From assembly GCF_030272615.1 (NCBI RefSeq), contig NC_081408.1, positions 604,739,673 to 604,803,672 of the forward strand: 64,000 nucleotides of DNA, given 5' to 3'. Source of the stretch: Cryptomeria japonica (Eukaryota > Streptophyta > Pinopsida > Cupressales > Cupressaceae). Under the pieces are notes generated by a model. That model saw only the letters and a list, made by a program, of their open reading frames with translations, ran no database searches and was not told where the DNA came from. A program made the translations under genes and the position numbers. Shown here piece after piece: positions 33,381-47,037 of the stretch. Numbering within the stretch: the first letter of the stretch is position 1; every line of letters starts with the position of its first letter.

Positions 33381-34781
33381 TTCTACTATGTTTACCTCTT
33401 CAGTTTCTTCTATAAGTAATGCTGAATTTTCTCTTTCGATAGGGAGGTTACCTAACTCGCTCTTGCCATTATGGCTATTTTGATATGTATCTTCTGTGAT
33501 AGAGGTACTTGCCTCTCCAAAGTATGTCATCCTATCCAGGTCTACAACAAATCCCGCCTTGTGATCATCTTGTGGAAATCCCTCTCTGACTCCGAGGAAT
33601 TCTACGATGGCTTCATCATTTTCAAACCAATCTAGAGTTGGTTTTCCTTCTTGCCCCCAATCAATCAAGTGTGAGTGTATAAGGGGTAAGTCATTACTCC
33701 CTTCTATCATAACAAATTCTGATAACATGAATACTTGATTGTTTGAGTGACTTGGTGTATTTTCATCTTTTATAGGCTTTATTTGATACCTTAGCATTAC
33801 ACTTGTTCGTGGGCTAGAATCATGGAGTGATAAGAACTCATAGTCATGATAGGTTGTCTCACTTTCAATGTATGTTTCATCGTCTGAGGTATAATCACTT
33901 ATCTCCTCTTGTTCCTGCCTCTGATTTTGTTGTAGATTGGCTGGTCATCTTTGCACCGTAGTTACCCTTCTTAAGCCTGGTATAAGACATTGCAGTCTTT
34001 CTTCATCTAATTCATTAGGTTGAGCTTGATTCGTTTCCTATGTCAGAAGTATTGATAATAACCAGGGATTAGTTTCATTTGTTGGTGGTAAACCTGCGTC
34101 TGTTGCAACATTTTCTTGGGTGGTTGTCTCAAGAACTGTATTGTTGTGTGACTCAGTGCTAGGTTCTTGCAGGAGTTGTCTTATGTCTTCACCATCTGAT
34201 TCTATGCTAGGCGATGTGAGTACATGGTTGCTTGTTTGAGATGAAGAGGGAAACACTCGTGTAGACAACTGTCTTTGAGATATGTAGTCTGACGGTTCAA
34301 GTGGTCTATTTAGTATATCTAGGGTGCGTTGTCTTGCTTCCATGATATATGGTACATGCTTATACCCTAACCCTTGATTCCCTGGATTGTCATTAGGAAC
34401 AATGGGTTCTAATCTTCCCTGTTTCTATAATCTTAAGCTTGTGGTACTATCATATCCGTGTTTTTGGAGCATTTTGAAGCCATTGCCATACTGATCTAGG
34501 GGTATCCTGGGTATTGTCATGTCATCTTCTTCTTTGTATATCCAATGATTGACATCTTCATTTAGAGATTCTTCTTGTAAGTCACCCCATCTAATGAAAG
34601 AGCATGAGTTTGAGTATCTGACAATTTCCTTTCCTTTGTCTTGTTTCATTACTGCATTTTGGGGTTTCCCAAAAGACCTAGGAGAGAGAGACAACTGTTG
34701 TCCATTTGAGGTACTTGAAATGGAATACTCTCCACAACCAATATCTTTTATCTATAAAGAAGATGTTGTAGGCACATCCTT
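33381..34781 (-). pseudogene. Linker between protease and RT of B
   Basis: Open pieces at 33797-33378, 34343-34038 and 34694-34425 with Ser/Thr/Glu-rich, low-complexity sequence and no catalytic motif. Tat elements normally have such a poorly conserved stretch here; the frame is broken by stops. Confidence 0.6.
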
Positions 34782-35714
34782 CTATGTTTCTGTGATTGTT
34801 AATGACTCCATTTGTGTAGTGAGAGGTGCTGCTTGATTAATTGGTACTTGATTATCCACACTTTCTTTCAAGTAATTACAGTGTTGGAATGGATTTGGAT
34901 CACCTTTTATGGTGATTTCAATACCGTTATACAAGAATTTGACATACCGATGAAATGTCGATGGTACTACTTGCATGGTGTGAATCCATCGGCGACCCAA
35001 TAACATGTTATATCCCAGTTCTGTGTCCAAAACTTGAAAAGCGACCTCTATTGCTGTAGGTCCTATTTGCATAGGTAGCGTTGCTATACCTTTTGAGGGA
35101 TGTTCATCATCATATGCTTTGATATTTATTCTTTTTGATGAATCAATATGAATCTTAGAATATCCCAATGCCTTAACTAGCTTTAAAGTACAAATGTTGA
35201 GACCAACACCTCCATCTATGAGTACTCTTCTGATTCTTATCTTATGTATGTAAGCTTCTAGATGTAGCGAGTCATTATGGAGCAGTCTATCACTAGGAAT
35301 GTCCTGTGCGGTGAATGCAATGTTAGTGCCTTGTGCTAAATTCCCTACCATGGATTGGAAGGCATGTTCATCTATATCTCTATCCACTACTGAATCTTGA
35401 AGCGCTTTGTCCAGAATGGCTTTATGAGTGGGTGAAATACGCAAGAGTTCAAAAAGTGATATCTGTGCCGGGGTTTTCTTGAGTTGCTCAACAACATTAT
35501 AAGTCCCTACTACTGGTGGTAGGTTTGGTGGTACTCCTTGTAAAGTTACCTTTGATCTGCAAGTAACTACTGCACAGTCTCTGTCTCTGGGAGTTATTGT
35601 GATCGTAGCCACTATATCATTTCTTGTGTAGGAATTGTCTCTACCATATGTTGTGTTGTCAAGGTTTATGTTATATCCCAGCTTATAGTCTTGATGTGTA
35701 AGTTTGACATCCAT
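34782..35714 (-). pseudogene. Aspartic protease region of B
   Basis: Open frame of 310 codons. Around residues 165-190 it has RRVLIDGGVGLNICTLKLVK, corresponding to the Tat protease active site (usually DGGAGLN; here Ala is Val). About 60 residues later comes NMLLGRRWIHTM, the conserved LLGRxWI strand. The N-terminal third (ISLFELLRISPTHKAILDKA) matches the segment that precedes protease in these elements. It processes the gag-pol polyprotein. Closest to intact of the B pol domains, but separated from gag and RT by stops. Confidence 0.85.
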
Positions 35715-35771
35715 GATATGTGCTATAAGTTCATCTTCAAGCCATCCTGAATGAAATGGTTCGTCATGCCC

Positions 35772-38319
35772 TCAGTCCATGAGACAAAGATTTATGTCTT
35801 CATCATATTTCGGTGCCTCTGACAACATGCAATTTTGATTATCATCTTTGTGAATCTCTGGATATTGCTCATCTCTATCAAGTGCTTCTTGTGAATCATT
35901 TTTTACTACATCTTCTGAGCTAATGGAATGAATAGTATAATTGTATGAGACTTTTGTGTAGTTAGCTGTATTATCTTGTGTTCTTGATGTACTAGTCTTC
36001 CCTTTGTCATGTTTGACGAATGGATCCTTAAAGATTGTGTGATTCGTGTTTGTTGAAGTTTTATCGGTATCAATCGTGATGTCACCTTGATCAATCATAA
36101 CTTGGACTAAGTTTTTCAACTTATAGCAACTCGCCGTTTTGTGACCTTTAGTATGATGATAATCACAGAAATCATTATCATTCAACCATGTAGGTTTGAA
36201 AGGACCTGGTTCATATACTCTTATTTCCGACAAAGTGATCATGTTTGTCTGTATTAAATTTTTTAGTGCTGATTCAATAGGTTCCCCTAGAGGTGTGTAA
36301 TTCCTTCTTGGAGCATTTACCTTGGGGTAGTTTGTGTTCATGTTTTGCGTAGTGTTTACATTTGTTGAGGCAGTGTTATTCATCGTATGTGGATTTGATG
36401 ATTGAATCATGCCTAAAGATAAAACTGGTTGAGTTCTATTACTGTTCGAGCGTCTACAACACCATCATTGGTCACATTTTTGTTTTTCAACCAAAATTTG
36501 GATTTATCATTGTTGTTGTTGTTGTTGCCCTACTTAATGAGACCTTGTTCCACTAGTCCTTTCTCACACTTTAGAGCTTTTTTAGTGATTTGTTTAAATG
36601 TGGTCAAACATTGCATTTGTATCGGGTACTTGATCTTAGGGATTAAGTTTTCTGTGAACATATCCACTTGCTCTGTTTTTGGAATAATGGTCTTGCACCT
36701 CCTATAGAGAGCTCTCCATCGTTGTATGAAAGATGCAAATGTTTCATTCTCATATTGTTTCATGGCACACAAGTCCATTAAAGTGACTGGGGTTTCAATG
36801 TTACATGAAAAATTTGCAATAAAGTATTCAGCTAATTCTCCCCATGATGTGATAGTTGGTGGTAAATGTGAAAACCTCTCTAACGCTGAGCCTCCCAGAC
36901 TTTTAGTAAACAAACTCATTAGTTAAGTGTCTTTTGTTGCAACCTCTATGCATGTCGTCGAAAACTCTCTGATGTGGTCTCTAGGATCACCTTTCCCTTG
37001 ATATCTGTCGAATTTCGGCATTTCAAAATATGGTGGGAAAGGCAGTATGTATAATGTGTGATCAAAAGGATAAGGACGAAGTCCTGCATTGTGTAGCTCT
37101 TTTTATCATTACCGGTTTGCATAGTCGTCACTTGTTGTAAATTCTATAATTGTTGTGTTGGGATATCTATTTGAGTCAAAGGTACACCTTGTGTTTGTGT
37201 ATGTCCCAAAAAAGGATTCGTGGTAGCATAAGTAGGGGTTGTTGGATGGTCCCATGATTATAATTTTGTGTGTTGTACGTTCCACTAGGTACCGTGAAAT
37301 AAGTGACATGTGAACCCATGTTTGGATGAGTTGTACTTGTTGTATTGGTAAGACCTAGATTTGCATTTTGAGGACTATATGTTGATCCTATAGAATGTGA
37401 AACTGAAGGTTGGGTTGCACTTGTTGTATGAGGAATCTGTGTTTGAACAGGTGCTGAGACACTTGATATTATCAGTATGGTCTGTGTTGGTGCGCTAACA
37501 TTTATTGTTGAAGATGATGCACTCGACTGAGAGTTCGTGTTTGAACTGACATTTGTTTGTATAGGTACATTCTGAGGAAAATTGGAGGTCGTTGTTTACA
37601 TTTGTGTTATATGTGGTATTTGACTGTTATATTGACCTAGAGTATTTTCTAGGGGTAAGATTTTTGTGACATCAAAATCTTCAGGTAATTTCGCCCCATT
37701 TTGTAATAACAACGAGAGATATTTGTCCCTATCACTATGTATAAGTGCATCTAAGATCATATGGACATGTGGGTCTTGTTGAGCTGATTCAATCTCTTCT
37801 CGTGTTAAATGTTGTTGTAGTTCATGTATTGTGGGCATTGCCTAAGAATTTGACTGTTGACTAGTTGATATGTCCATATTCCAAGTTGGGCTTACAAAAT
37901 GGTTATTGTTCGGGTCCATTATACCTTTTGCCTTTTGTGACCTTGTGACAGGCATTTAAGACTTCTATGTGAGGGTGGTTTCAGAACTTTATGCAAGACC
38001 ACAACTAATACTAGACTCTAGACCTAAGTATGGGATATGCAAGACCAGACTAGACTCTCTATTGAGGATTTGGATGCAAGACCTGTTGAGTATTTCGAGA
38101 TTTTTGCAACGCAAGTTTTTCAAGTTCTTCTCTTAGACGTTCTGCAGTAATTTCTCTATCAATCCTACGAGCAATTTTATTCTTGATATTTATCTCATAC
38201 TCGACTCCTATATACTGGGGTGCGTTTCTCCTTGATTCCAAGGCTAAGTTAGCTAGACCATCAATAATTTCTTGTTGATCACCATTTCGCACTAAATTAG
38301 GTTGCTCAAAGGGGAGCAA
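35772..38319 (-). pseudogene. Gag of Tat element B
   Basis: Pieces in order: 38319-38059 (N-terminal, LREELEKLALQKSR helix), 37838-37596, 37309-36946 (with several stops), 36919-36530 with the retrotransposon gag domain (SGG-like start, FIANFSCNIETPVTLMDLCA, ENETFASFIQRWRALYRRC), and 36410-35772. The last holds a zinc-knuckle-like CDYHHTKGHKTASCYKLK with His replacing one Cys, as is common in the Tat lineage. Several stops and frameshifts separate the pieces. Structural protein of the virus-like particle. Confidence 0.8.
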
Positions 38320-39352
38320 ACCATCACTTGGGAGACCTGTTAAGATGCATGCTATGACTTTGTAGGATGATTATGCAAATGATGATGGATTAAGATGTAT
38401 ATGCGATCTAGAAAAGGATTTATATGAGGATGATAATAAGGAATTTGCAAGGATTGAGGATGATAATAAGGATGTAAATGAGGACTGTGAAAGGAATTAG
38501 GACGATAGTAAGGACGTAAATGGACTATGCAAGGATTATGGATGATAGTAAGGACATAAATGAGGACTATGCAAGGACTTCCTATGGTCATAAGTGTATA
38601 AACTTTTGAGTTTTGTCGTTTCAAAAAATGGACTTTGTTTTCATTAATTTCGTGTGTAGGACAAGTTTTGTGGTATTCCAAGTCTCAGAATAATTGTCTG
38701 GAGGTAGATATAGCTGACTGAACTATTTTTTCAAACAATCTCAGAGAATCCAGAGATATGCAGGATAGGGCCTGAAATAGCCCAAATAACTAACTCAATA
38801 CTGGTCTGATACAATGATACATAAAAAGACACATAATACAACCTTAGGCTAGAAAGTGGACACCATTCAATGAGGCCCCCACAACAAAATACCGAAACAA
38901 GACATACAAATAGAGAGTTTGGCATCACTGACTCCACTCCACGACACACACTTCTCAGGCATGCCAGTCTCTCTTACCCCGAAGATCCGAAGATCTTTTT
39001 ATCGAGGGATTTCTATCTCATAATGAAAGGTACATGAGGGGTATCTATGGGGTACGATCTGCACTCCCAGAATCATTGAATGTAGTATTTTGGGCTATTA
39101 AGTTGGTTCTTATTGTAAAATTTTGAGGGGTCCCGATCCAACAACGGATTCTTAGAGCAAGCCACTTAAGACTTTAGTTGAGCTTATCGATGTAGGGAAG
39201 GCCCCCACATACGTCGAATTCACTCTCCACTTCAGCTTCCTGACCAATATGTTTATATAACGGCTCGAAAAACCTGCTTGAGAGTACGCTAGGAGAGATG
39301 ATATCCCCAATGCATCCCAATTCAAAGTACCTCTGTGGGGTGATGAAATCCT
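38320..39352 (-). other. Leader / gag upstream region of B, left of copia J
   Basis: No domain recognised. It includes a degenerate tandem repeat rich in GATGATAATAAGGA and GACTATGCAAGGA words (about 38400-38585); the 109-codon ORF here is a product of that repeat. It ends at ATCCT, the target duplication of J. Confidence 0.5.
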
Positions 39353-40889
39353 TGATAGTTCTGATACTTAATGTGAGTACAGATCCAATAGCCAAGAAGA
39401 TGAGAGGGGGGGGGGGTGAATCATACAAACTTAATCTTCCATAAAAACACCAGATTCAACCTCGGTAACATATACTTCAGTAATATAACCAAAACTGCTA
39501 AACATGCAAACTCAAAAGCATATAAACATCATATCACTCATAACACCAGATTTAACATGGAAACCCAAATAGGGAAAAACCACTGTGGAATTTCAGACCC
39601 ACTAAGAAATATACTCTTCTAAAGTATGCTCAGTTAAAAGCAAATCCTGTTAAAGATTACAAACACATTGCTAGATGTGACCCGGTTAAGGGATTTCCCT
39701 CAGATCTGTTAGGATCTTCACCTTATTAGAGGCGACCTTGTTAAAGGATTTCAAACACTCAATCAGAATGTCACCTTGCTAGAGGGTTTTACAAATAAGA
39801 CTATTAAGTCCACTTGGTTAAGAGATTTTCTGTCACTTTCACAAAATAACAGTAATAAAAATCTATCTGCAACTTCACATCTAAAATGCTAAAGCAGATT
39901 CTTATTTGCTCAATACAATCTAGACATAGAACTAATCTTGTCCATCTGCTAGGCTTCTATACTCTGTTATTCAAATAGGTCTTCAAGCTTCTGTGCTCGG
40001 TAATCACTATGTAGCATCCCTGTGCATACATTTGCCCGCATACATTGTTTATCAACAGCTCCTTATTTATAAACAATTAGCCAACTGCTTAATCTCCTTG
40101 ATCACACTTCCCATGATCAATCATAGCCATCAGATCTTCAAACTTGTCCAGGTTCAATGTATCTTTCGATCTGAAAAATGTTTTACCCTGCCTTGGAACT
40201 TGCATACATTTCTTGGAACTTGTGCTAGGGTAATGCGGTTCAATCTGCAATGTAGATCTTCATGCCAATTTTCCTTTGCCATAGATTCATTAACAAACTT
40301 CATGCACGACATACCAATCATTTAATCAGTTCCAGCTCATCAGCTTCCTTCATTAAATAACGCATGTAACCATTTAATGTATTCTATTACAGCTCGGTTA
40401 CAACTCCGTAACAACTCGGTAACAACTCAGTAAATACTAAACTTCACTAGGTAGACATTCTGCCTTCATTAACCGATAGCGATAACCTTAGGGTTTACCA
40501 ACTAGGTTATTTGCTCGGTAACATAGTATAGTATTAAGCTTACAATTTACAACATATGTATGATGTTAAAACAATCTAAACATCATGATCTCATCATTGT
40601 CTGACTCAGTAATAGTTGCCCATTAAATACCTTATTCATCCCCTTATTCATCATATTCTTTCTGTGTCTTTTACCGACATCTTTATACTCATCAAATCAT
40701 ACTTCTCAAGATATGACAACATCATACTGAATTAGAAAATCAATTTCTTGACATCAATGACAAAATAATAATATTAAGACAGTAAATCATCCTTAATCAG
40801 TTATATCTATAATTATCAACAATCTTCACAATATCGTTATTGAAATGCCAACAATCTCCCATTGTCTGTTATAATGCCAAATGCCAACA
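39353..40889 (-). mobile_element. 3' LTR of copia J
   Basis: Begins after the polypurine tract with TGTTGGCATTTGGC. It contains a 44-bp internal direct repeat of the start (GGGAGATTGTTGGCATT again at about 40846-40862) and ends in a G-run/GTGAATC block near 39407-39420, as copia LTRs do. Confidence 0.93.
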
Positions 40890-41344
40890 ATCTCCCCCTT
40901 TGGCATTGATGACAAAACCAATTGATTTGACCTAATTGATTCAGATTGCTGTGAGTTGTTTGTGAGATTTTGAAATGCTCTCTTCCTGTCATCAAAATTC
41001 TCCCCCATACATTAGACTTCTCCTCTTTTCTCAGTCTTTCTTTTCTGCTTTTTTTTCAGTCTTCTCAGTCTTTTCTAGTCTTCTTCTCCAGTCTTCTCCC
41101 CCTTTGACAACAATGCCAAAGTAAAGAACTAAAACATAATTTCTTCCAGTATGAAGTGAATTCCTCCTGTAATGTGTCAACTTAGTCTCGGTCAGAGCAT
41201 TTTGTCTTCAATTCATGTTTCCTGTATTGTATCCTACACTGTTTCTTGTACACCTTTAGAAAACATCCTAAAGTGTGTAAATCAACATCAACTCCTAAAA
41301 GATATTTTGTAGAGTCATCGAATTGATGCTTTCACTGAACTCGG

Positions 41345-44300
41345 TCAGTGAGTAGAAGATAGGGGTAGGACCCCTAACTTACTTCTGAGATACGCAAAAG
41401 TGTCCCTTGGTAGTGGCTTGGTAAAGATATCTGCTATTTGTTCCTTTGTGCTAACATACTCCAAAACCACTTTCTTCTCTTGAGCTTCTTCTCTAAGATA
41501 ATGATATTTGATAGAGATGTGCTTTGTCTTAGAGTGCATAACAGGATTCTTTGAAATGTTAATGGCACTAGTATTGTCATAGAATATAGTTACTGGCTCG
41601 GTAACTTTCTCATTTATACCTTCCAACAGTTATTTGATCCATGTTATGTTGGTACAATTCAATGATGCAACAACGTATTCAGCTTCTGCTATTGACTGTG
41701 AAACACATCCTTGTTTCTTTCTAAGCCAACTCACTAGTCTTTCTCCTAAAATGAAAGCTCCTCCACTTGTTCTTTTTTTGTCATCAATGTTGCCTGCCCA
41801 ATCAGCATCAGTATAAACTTTTAAATCAAAATCATTTCTTTTCTGATATACTAAGCCATAATCCTCGGTGCCTTTCAAGTATCTAAAAATTCTTTTGATT
41901 GCTGTCATGTGTGTTTCCTTAGGATCTGCAGAGAATCTTGCAACTATACCTACTGCATGTGCTATGTCTAGCCTACTGTGAACAACATATTGTAGCTTTC
42001 CAATCATGGATCGATAAAGTGTCTCATCAACAGATGCAGATTCATCATTCTTTGATAGTTTACAGTTGGTAGTCATAGGAGTACTTACTGGTTTTGAATC
42101 CTCCATTCCGAATTTCTTCAAGATTTCCTTTATGTACTTGGATTGAGTAATGAAAATCTCATTTTTCATTTGCAATATCTGTAAACCTATAAAATACTTT
42201 ATCTCACCGATTAATGACATCTCAAATTCTTTGCTCATTTCATTTCCAAAGTTCTTGCATAAAGAGTCATTTCCATAAAATATAATATCATCAACAAATA
42301 TGGTTGAGATCAATATTCCATTTTCATCATTCTTCATGTACATATTGTTGTTCTCACTTGTCCTTATAAAACCAATCTTAATCAAATAAGAGTGCAATCT
42401 TTCATACCATGCTCTAGGTGCTTGTTTCAGACCATATAATGCTTTGTTCAATTTACATACCTGATCTTTACTCTTGTCTTCAACAAATCCTCCAGGTTAT
42501 TCAATAAAAACTTCTTCTTCTAATATTCCATTCATAAATGCAGATTTGACATCCATTTGATATACCTTGAAGTTTTTGAAAGCAGCATATGCCAACAATG
42601 TTCTTAGTCCTTCAAGTCTAGTCACAGGTGCAAAAGTTTCACCATAATCAATTCGTTCTTCTTGAGCATAACCTTTGCATACTATTCTTTCTTTATTTCA
42701 AATGACCTCGCCTTTTTCATTTAGCTTGATTCTGAAAATCCACTTTGTACCAATTACATTTTTGTCCTTCGGTCTTGGGATTAATGTCCATGTGTCATTC
42801 TTCTTGATTTGATCAATCTCTTTTGTCATAGCATTTGATGCCCTCCTAAATGGCACAAGGCTAGTTTAAGATCAAACAACACAAAACACACAAGACGTTA
42901 GAGTTAGTCAATCAAAAACCAAACACATGAAGGCATTCCAAGAGAGATACTAAAAACACATGCTAATGAATCTAACTAAAGAAGTAAGACAATGAGATAT
43001 CTCCAACTATCTCTCAGCATGATATTAGTTCCTTCTCCCTTGTTCCTCTCCTCTCCAAGTTCCAAAATAGTGTAGCTCTCAGCAGCTTTTTGCACTATGG
43101 ATGCTTATGGAGGATTGAGATTGTAGAATAGCTCCAAACATGAAATGAAAAGCTATTTTAATGCTAAAATGATATATTTTAACCAAAAGACAAAAGATTA
43201 GATTGTTTATGCTAAAATGCTCTCTAAAATGTCTATAGCTTAGATGCATACAAGTTTTTCAGGATCTGGATTATGAAGGAATGGGCTCTATTTATAGGAA
43301 AAATGGAGCAATGGATGGCCAGGATTGAAGGGTTTAATCAAGGGTCAAGCTTGAAAGTTGGGGATCCATGTGCACAATTTGCACCAATGAAATGGTGACA
43401 AGTGTTAACACAGGATTGGGTTGAGAGAAGAGGTTGGAGGCATTAAAGGCCTGAGAAGACCTCATGGTTATCTAAAGGCTAAGAGTCAAGCCTAAATTAA
43501 GCTTACCCACTGGATTAGGAGTTAATGCAAGGATAAACCTTTGTGCAAATGATTAAGAGATAATCATGGTCAAAGCATTAAATGCTTGATGAGACCCTTG
43601 GGTTAGATAGAGGTTGAGTCAAAACAAATGTTTTAACCATGTGGGAGGGTTTGGGTTAACCATTAATGGTTATTGGAGACTTTGTGGATTAAGTGGTTGA
43701 AAGTTGGAAGCCTTTAATGGTTTTCAAAGACTTTGGGGTTTTTGGTGGTTGAAGGTTGAAAACCTTCAATGGTTATCCAAGACTTTGGGCCATTTGAGAA
43801 GTGACTCCATTTTGCTTAGGAATGTGACAATAATTAGGGGATGGATTAGGCTAATTAGGAAGGGGTTAGAAGAATCTAGAAGGGGATTAGATTTTGCAAG
43901 TGGATTTGGTGGGTGAGGGAAAATAGGATTTTTTTAAAATAAAAATTCATTTATTTCAAAATGTGTGCAAGTTGCATTTGTAGGAAAATGCAAGTGGGGT
44001 GGGGATAATGATTTAAATAAATGTTTTATTTAATTTATTTAAAAGAGGAAAAGGGGGATTTTAATCAAATAAATAGATTTATTTATTTAATTAATGGGAA
44101 TTTGATTTTAATGAATTAATTAAAATAAATTGAGTAATTTATTTAATTAATAGAAGAATGTTTGGGGATGATTTAATTAAATATTAATTTAATTAATTGG
44201 TGGCTAGTGGATTTTTAATCAAATAAATACGAAATATTCATTTAATTAAAATGGACAGATTTGTGTGACTACAACATTTATCCAATCTTCAGTGTTAAAT

Positions 44301-46972
44301 GCCTCTTTCACTATTCTTGGTTCAAATTCAGATATCAGACATGTGTTTTGTCTCAGTTTGTTCCTTGTCATCACTGGATCATCCTTATCTCCTATAATCT
44401 GACTTTGTGCATGATGTCTTCTGACATACTTGGCTAATACAGGCTCGGTAGGCTCTGTATGATCTTCTTCATCACTCGGTAACTGGATATTCTCTTCATT
44501 TTCTTCAACAGTTTTCTCGATAGGACTTGTCCGTTGAACATAGACAAATTCATCATAATCTTCTGGTTCTTTGGAATTTCCTTCATCATTTCTTTCTGCA
44601 AATTCATCAATTTTCACATTTGCACTTTCTACTATTTTGTTAGATGATTTGATCAGACATTTAAATGCTTTGCTTCTAGAAGAATAACCTAGAAATGTTC
44701 CTTCTTCACTTTTCTAATCAAACTTGCCATTTCTATCATCTTTGTGTACATAGCATCTACTTCCAAAGATTTTAAAATAGCTTACATTAGGTTTCTTGTC
44801 ATACCAGATTTCATATGGTGTCTTCAAAGTACCTTTCTTCAATTGTACTCGGTTCAAGGTGTAAACTGCTGTGCTTATTGCTTCTCTCCAAAATGTTTGT
44901 GGCACTTTCTTTTCAATCATTAGGGTTCTGGCACAATCCACAATAGATCTGTTCCTTCTCTCAGCAATTCCATTTTGTTGTGGAGTTCTCGGTGCAGAGA
45001 CTTATCTTTTAATACCATGATCATTGTAGAATAAGTTGAACTCATCAGATGTGAACTCTCCTCCTCTATCTGATCTAAGACATTTCAGTTGTCTTCCTGT
45101 TTCATTTTCGACTCTTGCCTTGTACCATTTAAACATTTGAAAAGCTTCTGATTTTTCTTTTAAAAACATTACTTACATCATCCTTGAGTAATCATCCACA
45201 AATAATATGAAATATTTGTCACCATAATAACTTTGAAATTTCATAGGACCACAAAGATCAGTATGCACAAGATCTAAAATTCCCTTCGAAGTATAAGACT
45301 TACTTGTAAAGCTTGATCTTGTCATTTTACCCATCTGGCATCCTCGACACATAGCATTCTCAGGTTTTTCAAGACTCGGTAGACCTCTTACTCAGTGATT
45401 CTTACTTATTTTGATCAGATTATCAAAATCTACATGACAAAACCTTTTATGCCATAGCCAGGTATCATCTATCTTTGCATACAGACACTTGTTCTGAGTT
45501 GAGTCAAGGTGAAATGTATTACCTTTTGTTTGTGTCCCGGTAGCAGCTAACTTTCCATGCTTTTCATGAACTTTGACAATTCCTTTCTAAAATTCTATTC
45601 GGTAACCTGTATTGTTTAGCTGTGCTACACTCAACAAATTGTATTTCAAACCTTCAACCCAATAAACATCATTGCATCTTGCATTGTCAAGAAGTGTTAT
45701 AGATCCTGTACGTCTTACTGGACATGGTGCATCATTACCAAATCTTACATAACCTCCATCATAATCTTCTAACATAACAAACTTGTGTTTATCACCTGTC
45801 ATATGATGTGAGCATCCACTATCTATGATCCAAGAATCATTAGTATTTATCTGAGATATTAGGGCTTTTTCTTCATACCTTTCTTCATCTGATCCATCTT
45901 TGATAGACACATAAACTACTTCCTCTATATCAGTTTCATCTGATTTATCATCGTTGGATTCCTCATCGGCTATTAAGCATGTCTTTCTATCTGTTCTTCT
46001 GAAGTCTTGGTGTCCTCTGTAATGATTATCTTTCTGTCTGTTATCTCAGTAATCTCTCTTTTCAGTAGAATCTTTGTCAGGACAGTTAGAAGCTATATGT
46101 CCTATTTTATCACAATTGAAACATTTCAAAGGTAGTTTTCCTTTATACTTACCTTTGCCTCTCAGTAACCTTCTGGCTAATAGTGCTTCAAACTCTTCCT
46201 GCTTTTTGATTTCCTCATACAGTTTGTGTACTTCTTCCATGTTCTTATGAAATCTTTCACTTGCTCCACTGTGATCTCCTTCAGAGTACTTATACTTTCT
46301 TTCATTGTAATCATTAGATTCATCAAGATGAAAAGAACTAAATGTAGATTCAACTTTATTTACCGAAGATCCACTGTTATCAAAGTTACTTTACTCAAAT
46401 GCATGTAGCTTACCAATAGTAGCATCTAAAGAAACTGACATATTAGGTACAGACCTCAATTCATTGATTGCAGAGACTCGGATTGCATAAGCTGGTAGAA
46501 GGGTTCTTAACAACTTACTTGTTATATCCTTTTCTTCAATAGTTCCACCTGCTCCTTTGATTTGATTGACAATCTTCTTTAGTCTTGTACTGTACTGGGT
46601 TATGTTCTCACCTTCATTCATCCTCATAGATTCAAGTTGTCCTCTTAGACTGTCTACTTTTTCTCTTTGAACATGTTCATCACCGCCATATATAGATATG
46701 AGCTTGTCCCACATTGCCTTTGCATCATTGCAGCCTTCTAGATCATTAAACTCTGAGTCAGTCAATGCAGATGTTATTTCAATCATTGCTTGGATATGTT
46801 CTTGCTTTGCCTTTTTCTCTTCCATAGTCAATGGATAGGTGCTCGGTGTGATGAAATCATTCTCCAGATAATATACAACATATTCTCCAACTCCTGATAG
46901 GTGCAGCTTCATCCTTTTCTGCCATGTAGAGAAACTTGACTTGTTCAACTTCGATGCATCCCTCTTATACAT
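41345..46972 (-). pseudogene. Gag-pol of copia J, interrupted by LTR K
   Basis: Gag starts MYKRDASKLNKSSFSTWQKR. The CCHC knuckle CFNCDKIGHIASNC is at ~46130, protease IIDSGCSHHMTGDKHKF at ~45850-45790. The integrase (~45580-44714) has its first Asp in VHTDLCGP and the Glu in NGIAERRNR. RT is split by K at 44274/42837 and resumes with IDQIKKNDTW; the active site is FVDDIIF (~42280). RNase H has DADWAGNIDDKKRTSGGAF and it ends IADIFTKPLPRDTFAYL near 41370. Stops occur at 46391, 46046, 45587, 44714 and 41630 among others; several are TGA or TAG where the sister copy I has Arg or Gln. Not functional. Protein order PR-INT-RT-RH marks Ty1/copia. Confidence 0.92.
42837..44274 (-). mobile_element. 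Tat-type solo LTR K, CATTT target duplication
   Basis: CATTT at 42832-42836 and 44275-44279. Minus-strand start TTGTAGTCACAC (one extra T before TGTAG) and end GGAGGGCATC. A TATA box (TATAAATA, minus, 43289-43296) and the block around 43300-43760 match the A LTR. No internal sequence, so a product of LTR-LTR recombination. Removal restores the copia J integrase-RT linker. Confidence 0.93.
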
Positions 46973-47023
46973 CTTTGGATCTTTGCCTCAAGTACCTTTA
47001 AACTTTTTCTTCCAGAGTCTAGA

Positions 47024-47035
47024 GCTCTGATACCA
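47024..47035 (-). promoter_or_regulatory. Primer binding site of copia J (initiator Met)
   Basis: Minus strand TGGTATCAGAGC, two bases inside the LTR end. Confidence 0.93.
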
Positions 47036-47037
47036 AT

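Noticed and set aside
38352-38681. 109-codon His/Tyr-rich ORF
   Set aside because: Translation of a degenerate tandem repeat in the leader of B.
39407-39420. G-run as a transposon boundary
   Set aside because: The same GATGAGAG-G-run block occurs inside the copia LTRs near the 3' end; the true end is the TGATAG at 39353 followed outward by the target duplication.
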